A stretch of DNA of 64,000 nucleotides from Chloroflexota bacterium. GTDB lineage: Bacteria > Chloroflexota > Anaerolineae > Anaerolineales > Anaerolineaceae. This document shows, piece after piece, positions 9,225 through 17,809 of the stretch (positions are counted from its first letter, which is position 1; each line of letters opens with the position of its first letter). The DNA lies in NCBI GenBank assembly GCA_012522475.1, contig JAAYKH010000002.1, positions 1 through 64,000 on the forward strand, given 5' to 3'. A program made the position numbers and the translations under genes. A model generated the notes under the pieces. The model was not told the origin of the DNA and did not search any database. It was given only the letters and a program-made list of their open reading frames with translations.

Positions 9225-10328
9225 CTAGCTCCGGTACTCTCTTTCAATTCCGTCTTGCTGCATTTTTCGTTCAAATGCCAGATCAATCAGTTTTTCGATC
9301 AGCGCTGCATAGGATAAGCCCGATGCTTCCCAAAGTTTTGGAAACATGCTGATTTGTGTGAAGCCCGGGATGGTGTTGATTTCACTGAGGTAAACTGCCA
9401 TGGTTTCTCGATCAATTAAAAAATCTACCCTACCCATACCAGCGCAGTCTGTCGCTCGGTAGGCTTTTATGGCCAATTCTTGGATTTCTTCGATGACATT
9501 TTGCGGTAGATTGGCCGTGAGTAAGAGCTCAGCGGTATCGTTTATGTATTTTTCAGCGTAGGTGTAAAATTCATCTTTAGGAACGACCTCACCGGGTATT
9601 GATGCACTTGGGTTTTCATTGCCCAATACACTGACCTCAATTTCACGCGGTTTTTTGAGCCCTTTTTCTACGAGGACACGGCGATCGTAGCGAGCTGCCT
9701 TCAACAATCCATCGACCAGATCATCCCGATGATTACACTTGCTGATGCCAACGGATGAACCTAAGTTTGCCGGTTTCGTGAAAAGTGGATAACCTGCAAT
9801 GGTTTCTGCAGCTTGGATGCAGGCCTCCAGATCAGCATCAAGTTCTGAACGGGTAAAGACCTGATAGGGGAGGACTGGCAGGTGATGCGCAGACATAATA
9901 TCTTTCCAGAGGGCCTTATCCATGCATACGGCTGAGCCAAGCACTCCGGCGCCTACATAGGCGATATTTGCTAATTCAAAAAGACCTTGGATTGTGCCGT
10001 CTTCGCTGAAGGAACCGTGCATGACAGGGAAGATGACATCCAGCGAAGAATACAGGGTCAACTTATCGTCAATTTCGACATAAATGCCAGGGTTCTTTGG
10101 CATCGGAAGGAAATAAGCAGGCTTCAAGCCAGAATAATCCTCACTTTTTAGTCGCTGCCATAAATTCTCTCCGACCAACCATAACCCTTTGCGGGTAATC
10201 CCAATCTCAATCACATCATATTTGTTGGTGTCGATCACCGAAAGCACTGAACGCGCTGACATCAGAGAAACTTCATGCTCTCCGGAACGCCCACCATAAA
10301 TAATGCCTAATTTCAATTTATTGTTCAT
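9225..10328 (-). CDS. ddl: D-alanine--D-alanine ligase
   Basis: Ddl makes the D-Ala-D-Ala dipeptide of peptidoglycan precursors. The 367-residue ATP-grasp protein has the N-terminal IIYGGRSGEHEVSLMSA motif, FTKPANLGSSVGISK, and the C-terminal EINTIPGFTQISMFPKLWE metal/ligand loop. A FYTYAEKY segment keeps the tyrosine associated with D-Ala rather than D-lactate specificity, so ordinary D-Ala termini are expected. The start overlaps the murB stop by one base (TAATG), which suggests translational coupling. Confidence 0.96.
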   Translation of the reverse strand: MNNKLKLGIIYGGRSGEHEVSLMSARSVLSVIDTNKYDVIEIGITRKGLWLVGENLWQRLKSEDYSGLKPAYFLPMPKNPGIYVEIDDKLTLYSSLDVIFPVMHGSFSEDGTIQGLFELANIAYVGAGVLGSAVCMDKALWKDIMSAHHLPVLPYQVFTRSELDADLEACIQAAETIAGYPLFTKPANLGSSVGISKCNHRDDLVDGLLKAARYDRRVLVEKGLKKPREIEVSVLGNENPSASIPGEVVPKDEFYTYAEKYINDTAELLLTANLPQNVIEEIQELAIKAYRATDCAGMGRVDFLIDRETMAVYLSEINTIPGFTQISMFPKLWEASGLSYAALIEKLIDLAFERKMQQDGIEREYRS

Positions 10329-11248
10329 TAATTAAAATCACCTAAAAGTTCGATTTCGGGTTGTAAATGAACCCCGAACTGATCTTCAACAGTTTTTTGC
10401 ATAAGCACAATCAACTGATAAATGTCTTGAGCTGTGGCGCCTTCCATGTTAACGATAAAATTTGCATGGATGGGGCTGATAATCGCCCGACCAATGCGAT
10501 GACCTTTTAATCCAGCCGCTTCGATCAACCTTCCGGCCGAATCACCAGCGGGGTTTTTGAATGTAGAACCCATTGATGCGCCGGGCGGCTGTGTTTCTTT
10601 CCGATGCGCCTGATAAGCATCGATTTTTTCCCAGGCTTCGTCACGACTCGTGCGGACGGCTTTAAAAGTTGCCGAGAGAATTATTGCAGGAACCTTTTCG
10701 CGTTTAAGCACGCTCGTTCGGTACTGGTAAGCAAATTTTTCAACCGGCCAAACGACCTCGCCCTCAGTTTTGTGCAAGATCTTTGCCATTTTTAAGCAAC
10801 CCTTGATGCTTTTCCCATAAGCACCGGCATTACCATACACAGCGCCGCCCACTGTGCCTGGAATCGGTGCTGCCCACTCCATACCGCTTAAACCCCTCAG
10901 CGCCGATTGCCGGGCAACGGTTCCGAGATTTGCACCCGATTCTGCTTCGATAGACGGTGTCTCGGACTCGGAGTCAAATTTCAGGTTCTGGGCCCGGTTA
11001 TACACGATGACTGCGCCTATGCCTTTGTCGCTGACAAGGACATTTGAACCACTCCCCAGGATGATAAACGGCATTGAGAGACGCCAAAGGGTTTGAATAC
11101 AGTTAGAAAGTTCCTCCGCTGTATGGGCGGGGATTAACGCAATGGCAGACCCACCAATCCTGGCGGTGGTGAAATCAGCCATGCTTATATTCTCATGCAG
11201 TTTGTCTCCGAAAGCTGCCCTTAGTTCATCCATTGGGTAAGGTTTCAT
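10328..11248 (-). CDS. murB: UDP-N-acetylenolpyruvoylglucosamine reductase MurB
   Basis: MurB reduces UDP-GlcNAc-enolpyruvate to UDP-MurNAc with NADPH and FAD. The 306-residue protein shows the FAD-domain motif PFIILGSGSNVLVSD, the segment SGMEWAAPIPGTVGGAVYGNAGA, the loop PPGASMGSTFKNP with the proton-donor serine region, and a C-terminal LQPEIELLGDF containing the conserved glutamate. It overlaps murC by 4 bases (ATGA) upstream and ddl by 1 base downstream. murA is not in the window. Confidence 0.97.
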   Translation of the reverse strand: MKPYPMDELRAAFGDKLHENISMADFTTARIGGSAIALIPAHTAEELSNCIQTLWRLSMPFIILGSGSNVLVSDKGIGAVIVYNRAQNLKFDSESETPSIEAESGANLGTVARQSALRGLSGMEWAAPIPGTVGGAVYGNAGAYGKSIKGCLKMAKILHKTEGEVVWPVEKFAYQYRTSVLKREKVPAIILSATFKAVRTSRDEAWEKIDAYQAHRKETQPPGASMGSTFKNPAGDSAGRLIEAAGLKGHRIGRAIISPIHANFIVNMEGATAQDIYQLIVLMQKTVEDQFGVHLQPEIELLGDFN

Positions 11249-12648
11249 GGGTTCACTTCCTGACGATCGGTTTCGCGACGTTGCAAACGCTGTAAAAGCA
11301 TCTGGCTGAGTTTAATAGCATCGCCAGCTGAAAAGACGATCACCACATCGCCCGGCAAAAGGTTTTTGATCAGGCTTTCTGCGGCAAAGTCGAAGGTTGA
11401 GGCATAGACGGCTTTTTTAACAGGGAAAGCCTGGACAAATTGCTCGGCAGATTGTCCGGGGTCAACTTCTCTGGCAGCAAAGATTTTTAGAATCATTACT
11501 TTATCAGCCAGAGCAAGGGCATCGATAAAGCGGTCTGCCAAAGCTTGCGTCCGGGAGAAAGTATGTGGCTGCCATACAGCCCAAACCCGATGTTCTGGAT
11601 AGCGAGAATGAGCTGCTTCAAGCGTCGCGGCAATTTCAGAGGGATGATGGCCATAATCATTGATGATGGTGACGCCGTCGACCTGCCCGACCACTTCGAA
11701 CCTCCTATCGGCACCGGTGAACGCTTGGATTGCCTGGCGTGCAGCATCAAGGGACAACCCTAATTGATGAACCACAGCCAGCGCCCCGGTTGCATTGAGA
11801 ACATTGTGATGTCCCGGCACGTGAAGGTTGATGGTGCCGAGGTTGACCTTCTTGCGAATGGGATTGTGGAAGATCAGTTCGAATTGAGGATAACCTTCAA
11901 CAGTCGTGATTTCTTCTGCAGAATACTGCACGTTGGCCCCTGTGCCATAGGTAAGCGATTTTTCCCTCAGACTGGGCAGCTCTGATAGAAGAGACCGGAT
12001 ACCGGGATCATCAAGGCACAGTAAAAGTTTGCCATCAGGTTGTATACAACGTGTGAAGGCTTTAAACGCCTCATGATATTCGGCAGCTGTTGGGAAAAAA
12101 TCGGCATGCTCATGCTCAATATTGGTGATAATGGCCATCTTTGGGGCCAGGCCGAGGAACATATGATCATATTCATCGGCTTCGATCACAAAATAGGATC
12201 CCGTTCCCGCATGGGCATTGCCGCCAAGCTGGCTGACGATTCCACCAGAAATATAACTGGGATCGAGCTCCATTTGATACAAAATCCAGGCCAGCATAGC
12301 TGTGGTGGTTGTTTTCCCGTGGGTGCCTGCCACAGCCAGGGTGTGTTTTCCGGCAGTCAATTCACCGAGGAACGCCTGACGTTTGATGACGGGAATTCCA
12401 CCTGCTTGGGCAGCAACCACTTCCGGGTTATCATCGGGAATTGCCGAGGAACGGATCACCAGGTCTGCCCCTTCGATGTGCTGTGGCACATGACCGAGAA
12501 AAGTCTGGGCGCCCGCAGCCGTGATGGTCTCGAACAGGGCGGTACGCTCACGGTCGGAACCGCTGACCGTGAAGCCTTGTTCGAGCAGAATCAACGCAAT
12601 CGCTGAAAGCCCTGCACCACCAATGCCGATGAAGTGTATATGTTTCAT
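11245..12648 (-). CDS. murC: UDP-N-acetylmuramate--L-alanine ligase MurC
   Basis: MurC adds L-Ala to UDP-MurNAc. The 467-residue Mur ligase starts with a Rossmann motif HFIGIGGAGLSAIAL, has the ATP loop GTHGKTTTTAM and the central DEYDHMFL segment, and ends with the C-terminal ligase domain (YGHHPSEIAATLEAA, VWQPHTFSRT). The start is ATG at 12648. A 49-codon N-terminal extension in the same frame lies over the upstream gene and does not fit the family. The start shares one base with the stop of the CvpA-like gene (TGATG). Confidence 0.97.
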   Translation of the reverse strand: MKHIHFIGIGGAGLSAIALILLEQGFTVSGSDRERTALFETITAAGAQTFLGHVPQHIEGADLVIRSSAIPDDNPEVVAAQAGGIPVIKRQAFLGELTAGKHTLAVAGTHGKTTTTAMLAWILYQMELDPSYISGGIVSQLGGNAHAGTGSYFVIEADEYDHMFLGLAPKMAIITNIEHEHADFFPTAAEYHEAFKAFTRCIQPDGKLLLCLDDPGIRSLLSELPSLREKSLTYGTGANVQYSAEEITTVEGYPQFELIFHNPIRKKVNLGTINLHVPGHHNVLNATGALAVVHQLGLSLDAARQAIQAFTGADRRFEVVGQVDGVTIINDYGHHPSEIAATLEAAHSRYPEHRVWAVWQPHTFSRTQALADRFIDALALADKVMILKIFAAREVDPGQSAEQFVQAFPVKKAVYASTFDFAAESLIKNLLPGDVVIVFSAGDAIKLSQMLLQRLQRRETDRQEVNP

Positions 12649-13175
12649 CAGATGAACACCACCAATACAAGAACAAAAGCTACCGCAACCGCAATGTAGG
12701 TCAGGGGCGGTTGCAGCCACTGTGGAGGCAATATCTCGATCAACCGGATGGCACTCTGACCTGCTTCTGTGATCGTATCCGGCGGGGTGATCCAATCGAA
12801 GGGATAGCCAGCCTCTTTCAGGTAATACCAGGCGGTGCCGAAGATCATATACCCGTTGACCCCGCCGATGACAAGCCCTAACAAAATATCCTCAAACCGG
12901 TCGCGTACAAATTTTCGGTTGTCGAGGTTGCGAGGTATTTTTGGCGATTGGTACGCAAAAAAGACCATGAGAATTAAAATGACGATTCTGACCCAAAACG
13001 CGGAGATTGGGGCCATGTTTTTTAGAAAGGGGATATAGGTTTCTAAAATAGTTACCAGAAATTGGGCAACGATCACGCCAGAAATTACTAAGACTTCTTT
13101 AGCCCAACCCCGCATGGCACCGATCATAGCGAACATGGCTACGTACATCCAGAAGAGCACAGAAAGGCTGATCAT
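12648..13175 (-). CDS. CvpA-family-like membrane protein inside the dcw cluster
   Basis: This is a 175-residue, very hydrophobic protein with four or five predicted membrane segments (about residues 5-22, 28-50, 58-76, 95-115 and 150-172). The N-terminus, with GAMRGWAKEVLVISG after the first segment, and the later DRFEDILLGLVIGGVNG resemble the CvpA (colicin V production) family, whose biochemical role is unclear. It overlaps murG by 4 bases and murC by 1 base, so it is made with the wall enzymes. An SD, GGAGG, lies within the end of murG. An envelope role is inferred only from context. It could be another small membrane family. Confidence 0.65.
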   Translation of the reverse strand: MISLSVLFWMYVAMFAMIGAMRGWAKEVLVISGVIVAQFLVTILETYIPFLKNMAPISAFWVRIVILILMVFFAYQSPKIPRNLDNRKFVRDRFEDILLGLVIGGVNGYMIFGTAWYYLKEAGYPFDWITPPDTITEAGQSAIRLIEILPPQWLQPPLTYIAVAVAFVLVLVVFI

Positions 13176-14275
13176 CCTGCTAAACCTCCATTGATCGTTC
13201 CAGCCAGATCGTGCATTAAATTAGCAATTTTGATCGCTGAATCCGTTGCAGCTAAGGCGGACATGGAATGGCGCATGCTGGCAAGTTTTTCGGGTTTGGC
13301 AATCAAAGCCATAATTTGATTGTATAATTTTTGTTCCAGGTCTTCATCACGCAGGATGACAGCTGAACCCCGTTCAGCCAGGTAATTGGCGTTAATATAT
13401 TGATAGTGCCAGGCATGCGGATATGGCACAAGAATGGCAGGCAAGCCGAACAGGGGATATTCACCGAGGATGGATGCGCCAGCCCTGGAAACGATCAGAT
13501 CAGGCGCCGCTAGGGCTGCGCCCATTTCATGCAGATAAGGGAAAGCCTGGTAGCGTTTCGCTTGCGCTTTAGAAAGGCTTTGCGCCTGGGAATCGACGAC
13601 CTCCCAGTCGAGATGGCCGACAAGGTGAATGACCTGCATTTCTTCGAGGAGTTTGGGGAGGATCCCCATCACCGCCGTATTAATTGATCGGGCACCTTTA
13701 CTGCCGCCAGCAATGGTCAGCGTGGGAAGATTGGGGTCAAAGTCGAAATAAGCCAGGGCTTTTTCGCGAGTCCACGTTCCTAATCCCGGGCGAACCGGAT
13801 ACCCGGTGACCGTCAATTTTGATGCATTCGGAAAATACTGACTCGAGGTTTCCGTCGTTAGAGCAATCCGATTAGCGAACCGGGCCAAGGCTTTAAGTGC
13901 CAGCCCGGGCTCTATGTCGGGAACATATAATACCGATGGCCTTCCGATTGCCGCCACAGCCATTGGAAAAGCGACAAATCCACCCGTGAAAAAGAGCACG
14001 TCCGGGTTAAATTGCTTGAGAATACGGCGCGAAGAGAAAACGCCTTTGAGTAACTTCCAAAGATTACCAGGAAGTTTACACAAGCCAACGCCGTGAACAC
14101 CGGCGGTTGAAATGGTGGTAAAGGGAATGTTATGCCTGGTTACCAATGCTTCCTCCATACCGCCGTGTCCACCAACCCATAAGACGTGGTTCTTATCGAG
14201 CCCAAGGGCTTCAAAAACGGTTATGGCGGGGTACACTCCCCCGCCCGTCCCGCCTGCGCAGATCAACAACCGCAC
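13172..14275 (-). CDS. murG: UDP-GlcNAc:lipid I GlcNAc transferase MurG
   Basis: MurG converts lipid I to lipid II on the inner face of the membrane. The 367-residue GT28 protein starts with the glycine-rich loop LICAGGTGGGVYPAI, has a second glycine motif TIAGGSKGARSIN, and the UDP-GlcNAc site ISRAGASILGEYPLFGLPAILVP region. The start codon is GTG at 14275 with SD AAAGGAG 8 bases upstream. Since the glycine loop begins at residue 7, no later start is possible. The first 65 bases therefore overlap the 3' end of ftsW. Confidence 0.95.
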   Translation of the reverse strand: MRLLICAGGTGGGVYPAITVFEALGLDKNHVLWVGGHGGMEEALVTRHNIPFTTISTAGVHGVGLCKLPGNLWKLLKGVFSSRRILKQFNPDVLFFTGGFVAFPMAVAAIGRPSVLYVPDIEPGLALKALARFANRIALTTETSSQYFPNASKLTVTGYPVRPGLGTWTREKALAYFDFDPNLPTLTIAGGSKGARSINTAVMGILPKLLEEMQVIHLVGHLDWEVVDSQAQSLSKAQAKRYQAFPYLHEMGAALAAPDLIVSRAGASILGEYPLFGLPAILVPYPHAWHYQYINANYLAERGSAVILRDEDLEQKLYNQIMALIAKPEKLASMRHSMSALAATDSAIKIANLMHDLAGTINGGLAG

Positions 14276-15440
14276 TGCGTGAACTCCTTTCTGATGGATT
14301 TTGATTTGATTTCGCCTTAGAAATATTCATAATGATGCCAAGTGAGGTCAGCGTGACGACCATGTTAGACCCGCCTGCGCTGATAAGCGGTAGGGCGTTG
14401 CCGATGTGGGGCATCAGACCCACCATCACGGCCATATTCATCAGCGCTTCCAGGCCAATCCAGGTGGTTAACCCAAAAGCCAGCAATGAGCCCAATTGAT
14501 CGGGTGCTCTCTTAGCAATTACCAGGCCTCTCCAGATCAGCAAAAGAAATAAAATGACCAGGAACAAGCCGCCGATGATGCCGGTTTCTTCTGCAATAAC
14601 AGCAAAGATACTATCGGTTGGGGGGAGGGGAAGCCCGGTAAATTTGGTATCTGCTTGGCCAAGCCCGACGCCAAACCAACCGCCCTTAATCACTGCTTCA
14701 AGGCTGCGCTGCATGTGATAACTGCTTTCGAGGGGATTGTTGAGGCCTGTCAGATAAGAACTCATCCGCTCGCGCCCGGTTGGGTAAAGATACATCACAG
14801 GCAAGCCGCCGATAATTGCGAGGATGATGATAATCAGGATTAATTTCCAATCGCACCCCGCTAGAAACAGGAGGACAACACCAAGAAATATCACGGTGAT
14901 GGCTGCAGAGAGATCGGGTTGAAGCAAGATCAACATGGTGGTGACGCCAAGGATGATGCCCATGGGGATTAATGATGCCTGGATATCATTCAGTGATTCC
15001 CGGCGGTTATAAAGCCAGAAGGATAAATAAATAACAAGAACGGCTTTGGCCAGCTCGGAAGGTTGAATTGAACTCCCTAAGAGCATTCGGGTGGAATCAG
15101 GGGATCCTTTTTCGTTGACGATCAATGTCGCAATTAACAAGCCCAGTGTAAGGAGTCCCATCGGCACAAGCACTTTGTAAAAACGGTGATAATCAAAAAA
15201 GCTGGCTACGATTGCAATTCCAGACCCGAGGAGTATCCACAGCACCTGCCGGACGAAGATATGCGTAGGCGGTTTTCCCATTATCAGGACTGAAAAATCC
15301 CAGCTGGCAGAATAAACCATCAACACGCCATACACCAACAGCACGATCACAATTAACAGCATGGGCACATCAAAGGTCAGTTTGATGGAAGAAGCCTTGC
15401 CAGATTTATTTGTATTGGTTACAAAAGTTCCGTCACGCAT
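14211..15440 (-). CDS. ftsW: Lipid II polymerase / cell division protein FtsW
   Basis: FtsW is a SEDS-family glycosyltransferase that polymerises septal peptidoglycan with its partner FtsI. The 409-residue protein has about ten membrane segments. Key SEDS motifs are QPDLSAAITVIFLG, the conserved extracellular GLGQADTKFTGLPLPPTDSI-type loop and FAVIAEETGIIGG, and the C-terminal ISAGGSNMVVTLTSLGI. The basic C-terminal tail (residues about 385-409, Arg-rich) is encoded by the part that overlaps murG. The start at 15440 overlaps the murD stop by 22 bases. Confidence 0.95.
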   Translation of the reverse strand: MRDGTFVTNTNKSGKASSIKLTFDVPMLLIVIVLLVYGVLMVYSASWDFSVLIMGKPPTHIFVRQVLWILLGSGIAIVASFFDYHRFYKVLVPMGLLTLGLLIATLIVNEKGSPDSTRMLLGSSIQPSELAKAVLVIYLSFWLYNRRESLNDIQASLIPMGIILGVTTMLILLQPDLSAAITVIFLGVVLLFLAGCDWKLILIIIILAIIGGLPVMYLYPTGRERMSSYLTGLNNPLESSYHMQRSLEAVIKGGWFGVGLGQADTKFTGLPLPPTDSIFAVIAEETGIIGGLFLVILFLLLIWRGLVIAKRAPDQLGSLLAFGLTTWIGLEALMNMAVMVGLMPHIGNALPLISAGGSNMVVTLTSLGIIMNISKAKSNQNPSERSSRSAVVDLRRRDGRGSVPRHNRF

Positions 15441-16810
15441 TGTACAAATCGCTTTCCACGTTCTTCAAAGTCAATAAATTCATCGTAACTGGTACCGCCG
15501 GGCGAGAGTAAAACCACATCACCAGGCGACGCATAACCAGCAGCTATTTTCACAGCGTCTTTTAGCCTCTGACAGAGGTCGAGGGTGAAAGACTGCACCC
15601 CGGGCAGAGTTTCTTCAAGGGTGTTTTGGATCAATGTAGCGGCTTCACCAAAAAGAATCAGGTGGTCTACCTTTTGGTGAATCCATCCCGCCAAATCCTG
15701 CCAGGGTAAGTTTTTATCCCGTCCGCCAGCCAGCAAGATAATCGGTTGATTAAAGGACTGCAATGCAGCGATGGTTCGATCAGGCGAAGTAGCAATCGAA
15801 TCGTTGTACCAGGCTGCGCCATTCCATTCTCGAACAAATTCCAGCCGGTGCGGAACACCGGTAAACCCAATAATGCCCTCATAAATGGCCTGCAGCGAAA
15901 ATGAGGCGCCTGCGGAGATGGCAATGGCAGCCAGAACATTGGCAAGGTTGTGCGGGCCGAGTAAATTAATCTGTTCTGATCGGATGATTTTTGCGTGCTG
16001 GCCGTCTGCTTGGAGGTAGAGATTTCCGCGTTTGACGTAAGTGGCATCCTGATTGTCGTGGGGCGGATTGATACCAAATGTAATCTGTCGTCCTCTGACT
16101 TCGGGGTAGAGGTTACGAATATTTGGGTCATCCCGGTTCAACACGGTAAGATTTTGAGGGGATTGATGGGTCAGAATGTGTGCTTTCGCAGAGATATACT
16201 CTGCCATCGTACCGTGACGGTCTAAATGGTTGGGGGTGAGGTTCAGGACCGCAGCAATTTGCGGTGAACGAGTCATGATTTCCAGTTGGAAGCTGGAAAG
16301 TTCCATTATCGCAATGTCTTCGCTGTGCATTTCATCCAGGTCTTGAATCAATGGGTGGCCGATGTTGCCGCCGACCCAGGCCTTTCTACCCGGTTTTCTG
16401 AGGGAATAATGTCTTTCAGCAATTGCGCCAACCAGGGTTGTTGTCGTTGTTTTCCCGGATGAACCAGTAATTCCGATGACAGGGCAGGGCGCTTCTTCCA
16501 GGAAAATTTGTGAATCGTTCGAAAGGGGAATGTTTCGGCGCACTGCCTCTAAGATTAGCGGCAGGTTGAGGGGGACTCCCCCAGATACACACACAAGGTC
16601 TACGCCGGAGAGGATTTCAAGCGGATGACCTCCTGTTACCCAGGTGATATTATCGGAAACCAGGGATTTGTGAACATCTTTAAGCACATCATCAGTGCGC
16701 CTGTCGTTGAGGATCACCCGGGCCCCTTTGCCGACAAGATAGCGTGAAAGGGCCAGACCCTGGCGGGCTGCCCCAATCATCACAACTTGCATACCTTCCC
16801 ATTGACGCAT
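15419..16810 (-). CDS. murD: UDP-MurNAc-L-Ala--D-Glu ligase MurD
   Basis: MurD adds D-glutamate to UDP-MurNAc-L-Ala. The 463-residue Mur ligase has an N-terminal Rossmann part (VVMIGAARQGLALSRYL), the ATP loop GITGSSGKTTTT, the MurD-typical VLNLTPNHLDRHGTM region, and a C-terminal PILLAGGRDKNLPW plus LLSPGGTSYDEFIDFEERG. These last two segments separate MurD from the other ligases. The start, ATG at 16810, has an SD within the last bases of mraY. Confidence 0.96.
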   Translation of the reverse strand: MRQWEGMQVVMIGAARQGLALSRYLVGKGARVILNDRRTDDVLKDVHKSLVSDNITWVTGGHPLEILSGVDLVCVSGGVPLNLPLILEAVRRNIPLSNDSQIFLEEAPCPVIGITGSSGKTTTTTLVGAIAERHYSLRKPGRKAWVGGNIGHPLIQDLDEMHSEDIAIMELSSFQLEIMTRSPQIAAVLNLTPNHLDRHGTMAEYISAKAHILTHQSPQNLTVLNRDDPNIRNLYPEVRGRQITFGINPPHDNQDATYVKRGNLYLQADGQHAKIIRSEQINLLGPHNLANVLAAIAISAGASFSLQAIYEGIIGFTGVPHRLEFVREWNGAAWYNDSIATSPDRTIAALQSFNQPIILLAGGRDKNLPWQDLAGWIHQKVDHLILFGEAATLIQNTLEETLPGVQSFTLDLCQRLKDAVKIAAGYASPGDVVLLSPGGTSYDEFIDFEERGKRFVQCVTELL

Positions 16811-16813
16811 TAT

Positions 16814-17809
16814 TTACTCCACAAATACCAGGGCAATGCCCAGCATCGCAAACACCAAGCTAATCAACCAGAAACGCTGAACAACCTGGGTTTCACTCCA
16901 GCCGAGTAATTCAAAATGGTGATGCAGCGGTGCCATCTTAAAGAAACGTTTACCCTTGGTGGCTTTAAAATACAGAACCTGGATCACAACGCTCATGGCT
17001 TCACTGACCGGGATCACCGCCAACAGGGGGATGATGATCCAGTACCCGGTCATCAGTGCAACCACGCCCAAGGTGGCGCCCAATGCCAGGGACCCGGTAT
17101 CACCCATAATAAGCATAGCGGGATGGACGTTAAACCACAGGAAGCCAAACAAAGCGCCAACCAAGGAGAAACAAAAGCGTGCCAGGTAGTTTTGACCTTG
17201 AATCATGGCAACCAGGCCAAAGGCGGCGAAGGCCGTTGCCGAAATCAGGCCGGCTAAACCATCGAGCCCATCGGTGAAATTGATGGCGTTTGACATACCG
17301 ACGATAATGAAAACTGCAACAGGGATATAGAGTATGCCCAGGTTTAAGGGTTGTTTGGTCGTAAACCAGATCATCTGGGGCACATCGAGAACGTCCCGAA
17401 GAAAAAAAGCGATGATGATTGCAAACACAACCTGGATAGAAAACTTCACACTGGCACGCATACCCAACCCTTTACGGGGCCCGCGAACACCCTCCCAATC
17501 ATCGATCATGCCTAAAAAGGTGTAAGCCCACATGGTTAACAGCGGAAGCAACACCGAACGCCCCAGGAGATCGTAGCCAAAGATAGAGACCGCATTGAAC
17601 AAAATTGTCAACAAGGTCACCGGGATGAGGATCATGAAACCACCCATCGTGGGCGTGCCCATCTTGGCGATGTGTCTGTCCGGGCCATCCTGTCGGACAA
17701 TTTTTCCAATTCGCCAGGCTTTGAGCAAGCGGATCAACGGGTCTCCCCAGATGACGGTCATCATGAAGCTGAGGCCGCTGATGGCAATAGCAACAGAACT
17801 ATTTTCCAT
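16814..17809 (-). CDS. mraY: Phospho-MurNAc-pentapeptide transferase MraY
   Basis: MraY makes lipid I by transferring phospho-MurNAc-pentapeptide to undecaprenyl phosphate. The 331-residue polytopic protein carries GTPTMGGFMIL, DDWEGVRGPRKGLGMRAS (the DD motif), NAINFTDGLDGLAG and the C-terminal FFKMAPLHHHFELLGWSE with the HHH motif. All are diagnostic for MraY. The start overlaps the murF stop by one base (TAATG). Confidence 0.97.
   Translation of the reverse strand: MENSSVAIAISGLSFMMTVIWGDPLIRLLKAWRIGKIVRQDGPDRHIAKMGTPTMGGFMILIPVTLLTILFNAVSIFGYDLLGRSVLLPLLTMWAYTFLGMIDDWEGVRGPRKGLGMRASVKFSIQVVFAIIIAFFLRDVLDVPQMIWFTTKQPLNLGILYIPVAVFIIVGMSNAINFTDGLDGLAGLISATAFAAFGLVAMIQGQNYLARFCFSLVGALFGFLWFNVHPAMLIMGDTGSLALGATLGVVALMTGYWIIIPLLAVIPVSEAMSVVIQVLYFKATKGKRFFKMAPLHHHFELLGWSETQVVQRFWLISLVFAMLGIALVFVE

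Noticed and set aside
12649-12795. 49-codon N-terminal extension of MurC
   Set aside because: The extension lies inside the CvpA-like gene; the MurC Rossmann motif begins directly after the ATG at 12648.
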